The notes beneath the pieces are model-generated. The model was not told where the DNA came from and did no database searches. It saw only the letters and a program-made list of their open reading frames with translations. From Neonectria sp. B-13 (taxonomy: Eukaryota; Ascomycota; Sordariomycetes; Hypocreales; Nectriaceae), in assembly GCA_002682825.1 (NCBI GenBank), contig NOKP01000050.1, positions 3,063 through 67,062 of the forward strand: a DNA stretch of 64,000 nt, read 5' to 3'. How positions within the stretch are numbered: position 1 is the first letter of the stretch; each line of letters starts with the position of its first letter. The position numbers and the translations under genes are program-made. Below, piece after piece: positions 46,601 through 57,618 of the stretch.

Positions 46601-49600
46601 GCTTTATAATCTTATACCTTATACTTATCTCCTTTAGTATAAAGAATCTATTCTTAAAGTATAATAATCTATCCTTCCTAATTAATTAATTATTTAAGTC
46701 TTAATTAAGGTTTATTTAAGAAACTTAATCTACTTATTAGTAAGTTTTCTTATTATCTAATTATAAATATTAAATTATCTTAAGAAAAGATTCTAAGATA
46801 GTTATATTATATATAATTTCTTTAAGTATTATACTTTATATAATTACTTTAAAGATAGTTTAGACTCTTTTAATCTTCTCTTTAGCCTAATAGGCTTAGT
46901 CTTTAGGATTAATACTTTCTTTAGTACTATTTCCCTTTAGGCTAGTTAGGATTATTTTAACTCTTAAAGATATCTTATTATACTATTCTTCCTAGTAAGT
47001 AGGGACTGGATTAGTTTCTAAAGATATGTTATTATACTTTTATAGTATATAAGCTAGGGTTTCTTAACCCTTTTAAGGCATTTTGCCTAATTCCTTTCTA
47101 TCTTCCTAATAGAACTTAACTATTTAAACCTTATTTAATCTCTATACTAAAGATATAAGCAGTTTAGTATACGGTACTTCTTTAGTAATATAATTTAGCT
47201 ATCTTAATAGTATATTAGTAGAGTTTTACTTATCTAGCTAATAATTAATTATAAAGTTATATAGTATAAAATATATATATTATTATACTTATTAGCTATT
47301 TAGTTATAAGGTCTTTATAAAGACCTATAGGTTCTAATAGTTACTAAGTACTTTAACTTATTTTACTACTCCTTTAAAGTAGTATTATTAGTATTTAAAT
47401 AATTCTATAATTATTATTAACTTTTAGTTTAAGGTACTATAATTAAGTTTAGATCCTTTGAACTTTTAGGATTAGAATATAATAGGATAATAATAGCCTT
47501 CTTTATTAGGCTATAATAGGATTCTTATTATTACTATCTTTAAGGTATTTATCTTTAGGTAAATTTATAACCTTAGGTTAAAATATCCTAGTAAGAGTAT
47601 AGTCTAGAATGTATTAATAAGATAGTAAAATGTATATCTTTTATACTTATTAAGCTTTATAGACTTAGACTTTTTATCTTACTTATTGCTTTTTAGTAGG
47701 TTATTTAAAAAGGCTATTATATTAGAGTACTTATAAATAAATCTTTAGTAGAAATTATAGAACCCTAGGAATACTTAGATTTTATAATAGGTTTATAGCT
47801 CTTTTTATTTAGAAATAGTATAAATGTATTTTAAGTCTATTATAATTCCTTCTATAGATAGAATAAATCTAAGAAAGTTAATATAGTCTTAATAAAATGT
47901 ATATTTTAATAGCTTTATAAATAGTTTAATTTATTATAGCTTCTTAAGGACTATATAAATATATTCTATATAGAAGTCTTAAGTTTTAAAGAAAATAAGG
48001 ATATTATTAAGATATATTATATAAATAGTATTAATAAGACTATAAAGGGCTTAGTATATATAATCTTAGAAAGTAGTAAGTATATTAATTAGTCTAAATA
48101 GTATAATTAAGTATTTAAAATAATTATAATAAGTATAGAATACTATTTTCTACTTATTGCTTTCCTTAATATAGATATAATAGTAAGTATTCTTAATATT
48201 AATCTTACTAAAATACTTTACTTCTTTAATCCTATTTAGGATTTTTAAGACTAAGGGTAAAAAGTAATAATTCTTTTCTATAACTTAGTTTAAACCTTTA
48301 TAGTCTATATAAAGTTATAAGATCCTATCTAGTTTTAGAATAAATAGTACTAAAGCTTTAGTAGGACTCTTAAAAGAGTATATTTAATCTTTCTTAATAG
48401 AATCCTTAATATATTCTTAGAGTATTTCTAACTTTTTCTAGAATAAAGTATAAATAGGTCTAAAAGGTAGTTTCTTATTAGATAGTATATTAATACTATA
48501 GTTAGTTAACTTATATTATAATAATATATTAGTATTATCTACTAAAAATATATTATTAAAGTCTTATAACCTATAGGAAATAGTACTATTTCCTTTAGGT
48601 TTTAGCTTATTATCCTTAGATAGAATATAATCCTTTTTTATCCCTTGGATTCCTATTACTCTATATATATAAGCTATATTCTAATATAATTAGTAAAACT
48701 TATAGGATTATATAATCTTAGCCTTTTTCTAATTGATTTAAAAGAACTATTTAGAATTTAAAGGGTTTAAGAGAATATTTTTATTGATTATAGTAGTTTA
48801 TAATAATAATATAGGGTTTCTTAATAGTAATAAGTCCTTTTCTATTCTAATATAAATATAAATAACACTATTAAAACTACTGTTTAGACTACTATTTCTG
48901 CTTATCCGCAATTGCACTAAACAGTTATGTGTTTCCTTTGCTTAAGCTTAACAGGGGGATAGATCTTTGGATTTTGAACCTAATTATTGACTTTTGCCCC
49001 CTCTATAACAGCCACCGTCAGTCCACTGACGCTAGGAACGACCATCAGGCTTCCTAGAACTCCCTCCGCCAAATCCCTCCATGCTTTATAGCCGATTAGG
49101 ATTCTCTTGCTTTCCAATGTGATTATTACTCCTTCGGTTGCAGGTTGGTTATTATAGTATTACTCATTAGCTATATAACCTATAAGATATAATCATTATA
49201 CTTTAGACTATTAATAAACCTCTTCTCTACATTAGTAGTATTACTATTCCTTTCTAGCTTTAAAGCTAGCCCCTTTAGAAAGACCTATTCTATTATAATC
49301 TATTAGGCTATTACTCTATTAGGCTAGATTCTATCTTATAGTAGGATATAATAACTAAAGACTACTAATTGAACTAATTCCTTAGCCTTAAGACATTAAT
49401 TAGTTTTAATCTCTTTTATATCTTATAGATTAGACTTTTGAACTATAATTTATAGTTTAGAAATAAGACTTAAATCTACTTAAAATAGGCTATATAGGTT
49501 ATATAAAAGCCTATAGGTATAGCTTAGCAAGGGCTCGCTGGGCTATAGTACAATTCAGAAGGCAGTTATCTTATGTGATTGGTTATATGGTCTTTGTATT

Positions 49601-51480
49601 ATGTAGAAGGTCAGATAGAATGCAAAGGGGTAATCTGGAAAGTATAGAGCCTTGTAAGCTGGGCTTTTATCCTAAGGGGTTTTAGCCTTTTCTAAGATCT
49701 AGCTTTTCCAAGGTCTAGCTTTTCTAAGATCCAGCTTTTCTAAGATCTAGCTTTTCTAAGATCTAGCTTTTCTAAGATCTAGCTTTTCTAGCTGATTAGA
49801 GCAGTAAAACTTATACCTTAACTTTATAGTAGAAACTTTTATCTCCTTAAGTCATTATTACCTTAGGCTTAAGTATTAAGCCTATTATACTATTGTTTTT
49901 TCTATTTTCTTTTATACTGTTTAATCTTTAGCCTCTTCTCTAGGTATATACTACTAAGGACTATTATATCTAAATAAATATAAATAAAGGTTTACTTCTT
50001 TCTCTTAGTATTAATTATTATAATTAGTATATATTAACTATAGTATAGCTTTAAGTAGGTTTCCTTTACTACTATAAAGTTAAGTCTTCTTATATAGGCC
50101 TTTTTAAGACTATAATATATAGTAAAGACTTTACTAATTATATTAAACTTTATATATATATTAAGGTTTACTATTACTTTAAAGGTATTTTAATTATATA
50201 TCTTAATAGTAGTTAATATACTTAGTTTAATTTAAATTTAAGGAGTTTTAGTATCTATTAGATTAATAATATCTATTAGCTCTCTTTTCCTAATTATTTA
50301 ATTCTTTATAATTAGGTATTAGTCTTTAGTAACTGATTATAGCTTCTAATAAAGTATTTATTACTTTTATAATTATAATAGGTAAGGATTTTACTCTTTT
50401 GGTTTTTTCGGTTCTTTTTCTTTAAGGCTTATCTAATAGATCTACTAGAAACCCTAGCTTCTTAGCCCCTTCCTTAGCTATAGCTTTTACTTTAGTCTTA
50501 TTCTTACTCTTATTCTTAATATAAAGAGGAATTATTAATATTACTTTTGATTATTTTAGATAATAGTTTAGAGTATAAGGTCTCTATCTTCCTTTTTATT
50601 CCCCTTATTAAGTCCTAATATTAGGTTATAAGAGAGACTATCTTATTATAAGTTTCTAGTAATTTACTATATAATATTATAAAATTATAGAAGGTTTATT
50701 AAAGTTTTAAGAAAAAGGTAAGAGCTCTTTAAGGCTTATCTTACCTAAGAAAGTATTTCTTAAATTAGTTAAAATAGGTATAAAAGTCCTATAATAATTA
50801 TATCTTTCTTTAGTAGGCTTTTATTAATTAGATTATTAAGTATAATTATTTATTAATTATATTCTTAATAAGGTTTAATATCTAATCCTTAAAGGTTTTC
50901 TAGCTATTTTAAGTAGTTTCTTATGCATTCTATTCTTATTTATTAAAGTATTATTACTATTTTATCTAATTCTTATTATTCATTTTATTAAGTATAAATA
51001 GAATCTTCTTATAGTTATATTTATACTTTTACTTTATACCTTTAAAGGTATAAGCTAAATTACTTAGCTAATTATTCCTTTTGTATAAGGTTATATAGGT
51101 TTTAAGTATAGGAATATTCTTAATTTTAATATTACTTCTACTACTAGAGTTATCTTATGATATTTAAGAGTTTTATTAGTATCTTTTGAGTTTATAGTAA
51201 GGTTTTCCTCCTTTTAGCTTCTTTATAAGCTTTACTTTCTAATCCTATAATTCCTTTAATCTTTTAAGTTAAATGATTTAGACTCTATTAGTAGTTTCTT
51301 ATTACTCTAAGGTTTTATTTAGGTTACTTAAGGGTATTATTCTAGAGTCTTCTACTTTAATATCTTTAAGAGTATAAAGAATTCTCTTAATAACTATATC
51401 TAGGGATATAGCTATTTTCTAGGACTATAAGGACTTTATAAGTATTATCTTTCCTTAGGTAACTAATAGAGAAGCTTTAG
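43600..51480 (-). mobile_element. Ty3/gypsy retrotransposon, RIP-degraded
   Basis: Minus-strand translation around 47500-48150, with many stops at CAA/CAG/TGG-type sites, gives the gypsy RT to RNase H junction: a YLDDILIFS-like box, then KLFIKLLKCTFYQ, FLGFYNFYQRFI and RPIELNKYERCTFYY-like wording. The order fits a pol gene reading leftward. It appears to sit between two stretches of similar LINE sequence, and a ~1-kb element is inserted at 48866. LTRs and exact ends were not resolved. Confidence 0.6.
48866..49973 (-). mobile_element. ~1-kb element, copy G (long form)
   Basis: CACTATTAAAAC to ATTATATCTAA, 1108 bp. The exact 14-bp duplication ATAAATATAAATAA lies at 48852-48865 and 49974-49987. 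It keeps the full variable segment with hairpin CGTCAGT-CC-ACTGACG (49016-49031), which other copies have lost in part. It lies within the gypsy element. Confidence 0.88.
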
Positions 51481-51484
51481 AATT

Positions 51485-54400
51485 ATTATAAGAATATCTC
51501 TAGGATATATAGTTAGGTAAGATTAATAGATTAAAAGTAAAAATAGTATTCTTATTAATATATAAGCTAAAGCTTATCCTTTAATTCTAAAGAAAGATAA
51601 GTGTTTAGGTAAGGAGATATAGCTATAATATATAAGTTATTTAGATATAATAGTCCTTAGTAGTACATACCTAGAGAAGAGGCTAAAGGTTAAATAGTAT
51701 AAAAGAAAATAGAAAAAACAATAGTATAATAGGCTTAATACCTAAGCCTAAGGTAATAATAACTTAAGGAGATAAAAGTTTCTACTATAAAGTTAAGGTA
51801 TAAGTTTTACTGCCCTAATCAGCTAGAAAAGCTAGATCTTAGAAAAGCTAGATCTTAGAAAAGCTAGATCTTAGAAAAGCTAAACCTTAGAAAAGGCTAA
51901 AACCCCTTAGGATAAAAGCCTAGCTAACCTTTATACTTTCTAGGTTACCTCTTTGTATTCTATCTAACCTTCTAAACAATATAATAATCATACTACTAAT
52001 TGTATAAGATAACTACTTCTATCTAAATCATACTATAGCCTAGTAAGCCCTTACTAAGCTATATATATAAGCTCTTATATGATCTATATATCAAATTGAA
52101 AGAATATCTAAGCCTCATTTCTATGCTATAAATTATAGCTTAAAAGTCTAGCCTAAGGCATATAAAATAGCTTATAATTAATTGCTTTAAACCTAAGAAA
52201 TTAGTCTAATTAGTAGTCTTTAGCTATAATATCCTACTATAAGATAGAATTTAGCTTAATATAGCAATAGCCTAGTAGATTGCAATAGAATAGCTCTTTC
52301 TAGAGAGGCTAGCTCTAAAGCTAGAAAGGAATAGTAATATTACTACTATAGAGAAGGAGTTCCTTAAGAAGTTATACGACCCTATCTCTGCCCTATGGAT
52401 CATACAGTTGACAGATGACATTGTTCTGACCAACCTACAGCTGAAGGAGTAATGCATTGGAAACCAAGGGAATCTGGTTATCTCTAACATTGGCCACGAA
52501 GCATAGAGGGATTTGGCGGAGGGAGTTCTAGGAAGCCTGATGGTCGTTCCTCGCATCAGCGGATGGAGGGGGCAAAAGTCAATAATTAGGTTCAAAATCC
52601 AAAGATCTATCCCCCTGTTAAGCTCAAGCAAAGGAAACATATGACTGTTCAGCGCAATTGCGGATAGGCAGAAACAGTAGTCCAAACAGTAGTTTCAACA
52701 GTGAATATATAAGTTATATAACTAAAGTACTAAAGGCTAGTATTATAATAGTATCTTATAACCTAATAGTAAGAAATAAAGCTATAAAGTATATAAAATA
52801 GAATACTATTACTCTTTAAATAAAAAGATTAAGTCTACTAAGTATAAGTAGTAGCTTTATTAGGCTAAAATCTATAATCTTAGTAGCTTTAAGTCTAGCT
52901 ATATAGTAATTAGTACTATTTAAATAGTATATTTAGTTATATTTAGCTACTGCCTACTCCTAAACAATAAAGGTACTAAAGTTAATAATATTAGCTTTAT
53001 TAGAGAGGAAAAGGAGTTTCTTAAAAAGCTTACTAAAAGATTAGAAGCTAGGTTATACTAGGATAAAGCTATTACTAATAAATTAACTAGAGATAAATAT
53101 GCCTTATGGTTCTAGGAGCTACTAGGGTGTATAGAGCTAGTGCAGATGGCTAGCTAGTGTATTATGAAATTGGGGGGAAGGATTATATGCTAGGAATAGG
53201 GTTAAGGAAAAACTTAGACTGGATAGAAAAGGTAGATAGGTTTAAGTTAGATACAAAGGTTAATAAAGAACTTTAAAACTAATTAGGCTTGAGACAAAGA
53301 AATTAATGCATAATACAGTAATTATTATACATTAGGTTCCCTTATAGAGGGGTAGAATATAGTATATAAAAGCCTTATGAATAATAAGCATCTTTAAGAG
53401 TATATAGTAATAGTAATCTAAGAGCCTTAAGTATACTAAAAGGATAATAAGTTATTAATAGTCCTTATAAAGTACTTTAAATAGGTTAAAATAGTCCTTA
53501 TAGTTTAGAGAAAGAGTAGATAGCTAATCTAAAGCATATTATAGATAAATAGAAATATTAAGGTAGAGTAGATACTAATTAAGGCAGTAGATATAATAGT
53601 AGCTATCTTATAACTCTCTAAATAACTAACCCTAATTATTTCTATTTATATACTAGAAGGAGATACTTAGGCTATATAAGATACCTATAATACTTTATAC
53701 TAGGTTATTTTAAACATAAGAAGATAGGCTAGTAGACTGATAGATATAATAATTATTAGAGACTTCAACTGGTATAACTAGCTATAGGGAGGAGATGATA
53801 TATCCTTGATGAAGTAAGGTAAAGTAGATCAGATTATCAATCTTATGAATGAGTTTAATCTTATGAGTCTGCTCCTGAGAGGAATAAAGATATAGAGTAG
53901 TAGAGATTTTGAGACAATAGCCGACCTGGTCCTTGCTTCCATGGACCTAGCGTCTTTGACTGTCAAGTGTATGATACACGGTACAGAGCATGGGTCTGAT
54001 TATCGTGCCATTGAGACGGAGTTCGATGTCTTCGTCCCAGTGCCCCAAGCTTAAGAACGGCTCTTGCTTAAAAACACACCATGGAAGGAGATCAACGTCC
54101 GAATTGCCGCGGCATTAGAGTCCATTCCGGAGGATGGCACCGTGCAGCAGAAGACTGACAGGCTCATGACAGTGGTGCTAGAGGCGGTTCGCGCTCTGAC
54201 ACCCAGAGCTAAGCCGTCACCCTATGCAAAGCGCTGGTGGACCTCGGACCTCACGCAACTCCGACAGATATACACGCACTGGAGGAATCGCGCCAGAACT
54301 TTAAGGCGAGCAGGATGGGCATGTCAAGAGCTTGAGGAGACGGCCAGAGGAGCAGTAAAACAGTATCACGATGCCATCAGACAGCAGAAAAAGACGCACT

Positions 54401-56140
54401 GGAATGAGTTTCTAGCGGACAACGACAACATATGGAAAGCAGCAAAGTATCTCAAGTCTGGAGACGGTACAGTATTTGGAAAAGTACCCCAACTCATAAG
54501 GGTTAACGGCACACGTACGACCAACAACATCGAACAGGCCGAGGAGATGTTAGCCAAATTTTCCCCTCCACTGCCGGAACACATCGAAGAGGAAGGGGAG
54601 CGGCCTCAGCGCGGAGCCGCCATCACCATGCCGAATATTACTATGGAGGAGGTAGAGCGACAACTCTTCGCGGCAAAGTCGTGGAAAGCACCTGGCGAAG
54701 ATGGACTACCTGCCGTAGTCTGGAAAGAGATTTGGCCCTCTGTCAAGCACTGAGTCTTTTCGCTATTTTGTGTATCGCTAGAGGAAGGTGTGCTGCCAGA
54801 TCAATGGAGACATGCGAAGATAATTCCACTGAAGAAACCAAACAAGGAAAACTATTCGATAGCGAAGGCTTGGAGGCCCATATCGCTCCTATCTACGCTA
54901 GGCAAAATACTAGAGGCAGTCGTTGCGGAACGGATTTCACATGCTGTTGAGACACACGGATTACTGCCAACAAATCATTTTGGAGCTCGCAAGCAGCGTT
55001 CCGCTGAGCAGGCTTTGATGCTGCTGCTGCAAGAGCAGATCTATGCCGCCTTGCGGGGCCGATGGATCCTTAGTCTGGTGAGTTTCGATGTCAAAGGAGC
55101 CTACAACGGAGTGTGCAAAGAGAGACTCATCCAAAGACTGAGAGTAAGGGGCATACCAGAGGATCTACTTCGCTGGGTCGAAGCTTTTTGCTCGGGTCGC
55201 ACAGCGACTATTCAGGTCAACGGACAGACATCCGAGAAGCGAAACTTACCACAAGCTGGGTTGCCGCAGGGCTCCCCTCCGTCCCCAATCCTGTTCCTCT
55301 TCTTCAATGCAGACCTCGTACAGCAGCGCATCGATTGTTATGGGGGAGCGATAGCGTTTGTGGATGACTTTACGGCCTGGGTGACAGGTCCAACGGCAGA
55401 AAGCAACCGCGATGGGATCAAAGGGATCATTAAGAAAGCGCTAGACTGGGAGAGAAGAAGTGGCGCGACGTTCGAGACAGAAAAGACGGCGATTATACAC
55501 TTCACGCGGAAAGCATACAAGTCCGACGAAGAACCTTTCGCGATCAGGGGACAGCTTGTTCATCCCAAGACCCAAGTCAAGGTTCTCGTAATGATCATGG
55601 ATGCTGGCCTCAAATACAAAGAGCACATTGCACGAGCAGTAGCCAAGGGATTAAACTCTGCGATGGAGTTACAGAGGCTCAGGGGTCTTACTCCGATGAC
55701 AGCCAGACAGCTATTTGCAGCCAGACAGCTATTTGCAGCCACCGTGGCCCCGGTCGTGGACTACGCCTCAAACGTATGGATGCACGCCTGCAAGTACAGA
55801 AGAGCCAGCCCTATCAACAGGGTTCAGAGGATTGGAGCAAACGCAATCGTGGGGACGTTTCTCACGGTGGCAACTAGTGTAGCAGAAGCAGAGGCACATA
55901 TCCCCAGTGCGCATGGGCGATTCTGGAGACGGGCAATCAAGATGTGGACTGATTTGCACACCCTACCAGCAAAAAACCCGCTTCGAAATGCTACATCTCG
56001 TATTCGAAAGTTCAGAAGATACAATCGGTCGCCATTCTACGAGGTAGCAGTGGCACTCAATGAGATTCCGATGGAAGAACTAGAAACGATCAACCCTTTC
56101 ACAGTAGCACCTTGGGTAGAACGGGTGCAGACTATAATAC
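51485..56140 (+). mobile_element. Tad1-type LINE (EN + RT), 3'-truncated, interrupted by a ~1-kb element
   Basis: The 5' part is RIP-degraded (to about 53850), then the sequence becomes GC-normal. Readable parts: an APE-type endonuclease with QEP, a degraded GDFN (RDFNWYNQLWGGDD, 53760) and GSDYRAIE (53995); then the reverse transcriptase. Two nonsense codons, TAA at 54052 and TGA at 54751, sit at CAA- and CGA-like positions. The RNase H domain and 3' end are missing. Copy H of the ~1-kb element splits it at 51641. Confidence 0.82.
51641..52703 (+). mobile_element. ~1-kb element, copy H
   Basis: 1063 bp with the exact 14-bp duplication AATATATAAGTTAT (51627-51640 and 52704-52717), inserted in the Tad1 LINE. 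The 5' half is AT-shifted while the last ~350 bp are nearly free of RIP-type change and match copy F closely. Confidence 0.9.
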
Positions 56141-56211
56141 TCAGGCTACTTCGCAGTCGGATACTGAGGCAAATACGGTCGAGGCCCAAGAGACAAATGA
56201 AGCAACACTGA
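54064..56211 (+). pseudogene. LINE ORF2 reverse transcriptase, broken
   Basis: One continuous frame interrupted by a single TGA at 54751-54753 (KH*VFSLFCVSLEEGVLPDQW). Seen: the connector ([21 protein letters not shown]), KPNKENYSIAKAWRPISLL, FGARKQRSAEQAL, SFDVKGAYNGVCKERL, AGLPQGSPPSPILFLFFNADL and the catalytic AFVDDFTAWV box. An 18-bp direct duplication (AGACAGCTATTTGCAGCC, 55702-55737) repeats RQLFAA, which other family members carry once. The LINE homology ends near ERVQTI (about 56140) with no RNase H; the last ~23 residues are foreign. Confidence 0.85.
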
Positions 56212-56225
56212 AAGATAGGTCCCGC

Positions 56226-57618
56226 ATGTGGATCGCAGAGGTTATCTTCGTCATCATTGGCATGGTAAGTTGCGCGAGTGATTGGATGCGCATTTGCTGA
56301 TCACTCCAGACCGCTGTCAGCATGGGTGGACTACCGAGTGTCTACGTATATAGACAACCGAGTGGCTCCGTATATCACAACGACCCCTTGATCTACAGCC
56401 TAGCGTTTCTCGCAGCCCAGTTCCCGGCCTATTTTCTCCTAACCCGGACTACCCTTGTCCGCACTTTTCGGTACATTATTATGCTCAAAGGTAGAGACCC
56501 TCTTCTTGTGGCGATTTCGAGCTCACGTTCTTTAGCGTACCTGGTGGCATGCCCGCCTAAATACTACGAAGCAATCTATGCGATGTCACGGGGTATCTCC
56601 GTTCTCACAGGCTTAGTCGACGGTATTCTTCTTTCAGCACTTGTCATACTGACCTGGTCGTGGTACTGCTTGACCGAAATGCCTTTGCGGCTTCTTGTCT
56701 GGGCCTTTGTAGGCCGCAGGTGTATTTCTATATTCCATCATGTTGACATTCGTTGGCTGGCGCACTTCATCATGGTAGTGGTATTCTCAGTGGTATTCCT
56801 TGTCCCGTCTTCAATCATGTCGAATTTTCTTGGGCGTCCGCTTGAAGTCTCCTGGCTTGCTCCGCACCAGAAGGCATGGATTTCTCGGCGTGCGGCATCG
56901 CACAAGTTTGAGTCGAACACTACATATGGGAGACGTTCTCATCGATGGGTATGTGGGATCCCAATCGTTAGAGTCTCATTACTAACTAACCGGTCTTTTG
57001 GATTGGTAGATGAACCCTATCAGTAACTTTCAGCCATTGCTTCTCCTTGGCCTCTCTCTCTTGACTTCCCTGGACACACACGATATCATTGAATACCCAG
57101 GGGGGGATTTCGACGACGTTGCCATGCTCTTAGTTATAGTAATCGTTGGCCTTGCGATGTCAACGAACCGATCAGCTTCCTGTAAGTGGCTCCCGTATAT
57201 GGCTGCTATATTAGGCCTCTACTAATAGCGTACAGTCGCGGGAATGACTTTTTGCTCCGTTATTCCCCCGATAGTGTCCCTGTCCAACGAAATGGGACTC
57301 CAATTTGATCCGACATGTGCTGTTCGCATTTTAACAAGACTAAATGAGCTCATAGTGCCGCGTAGGTGCCCTACTTACTCGAAACAACTCCACAGCATAC
57401 AGCTAACCTGTACGGTAGTTCTTTGGTCGTCTTTAGTACGTCAGACTTCAACATGGCCCGAGGCCATTAGAGCTCTCTCAGCATCGTTAGTAGGTTTACC
57501 TGCTGGCAATATAATTATATTATATTATATACAGCCAGAAGATAGAGTCATAGTCCGTATTATTAGCCTTATTATGAAGTTTACATTATGGGGTTTATGG
57601 TGGATTATAGGTTTATAG
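56226..57618 (+). CDS. Multi-pass membrane protein of unknown function
   Basis: Four exons (56226-56264, 56310-56948, 57010-57181, 57236-57618), all in phase, give about 410 residues. Introns are 45, 61 and 54 nt with GTAAGT or GTATGT donors. About seven to nine hydrophobic segments are visible (e.g. LIYSLAFLAAQFPAYFLL, ISVLTGLVDGILLSALVILT, WLAHFIMVVVFSVVFLVP, VAMLLVIVIVGLAM). I do not recognise the family. The first exon is tiny and its frame is open upstream into 56140, directly against the broken LINE end, so the real N-terminus may be longer or lost. No promoter space is left between LINE and gene. Confidence 0.6.

Noticed and set aside
52272..52685. 137-residue minus-strand frame, and similar frames at 13673, 15158, 42411 and 42628
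   Set aside because: They recur only because the ~1-kb element recurs; frame and length differ between copies and the text is hydrophobic noise. The opposite strand has the more protein-like frame.
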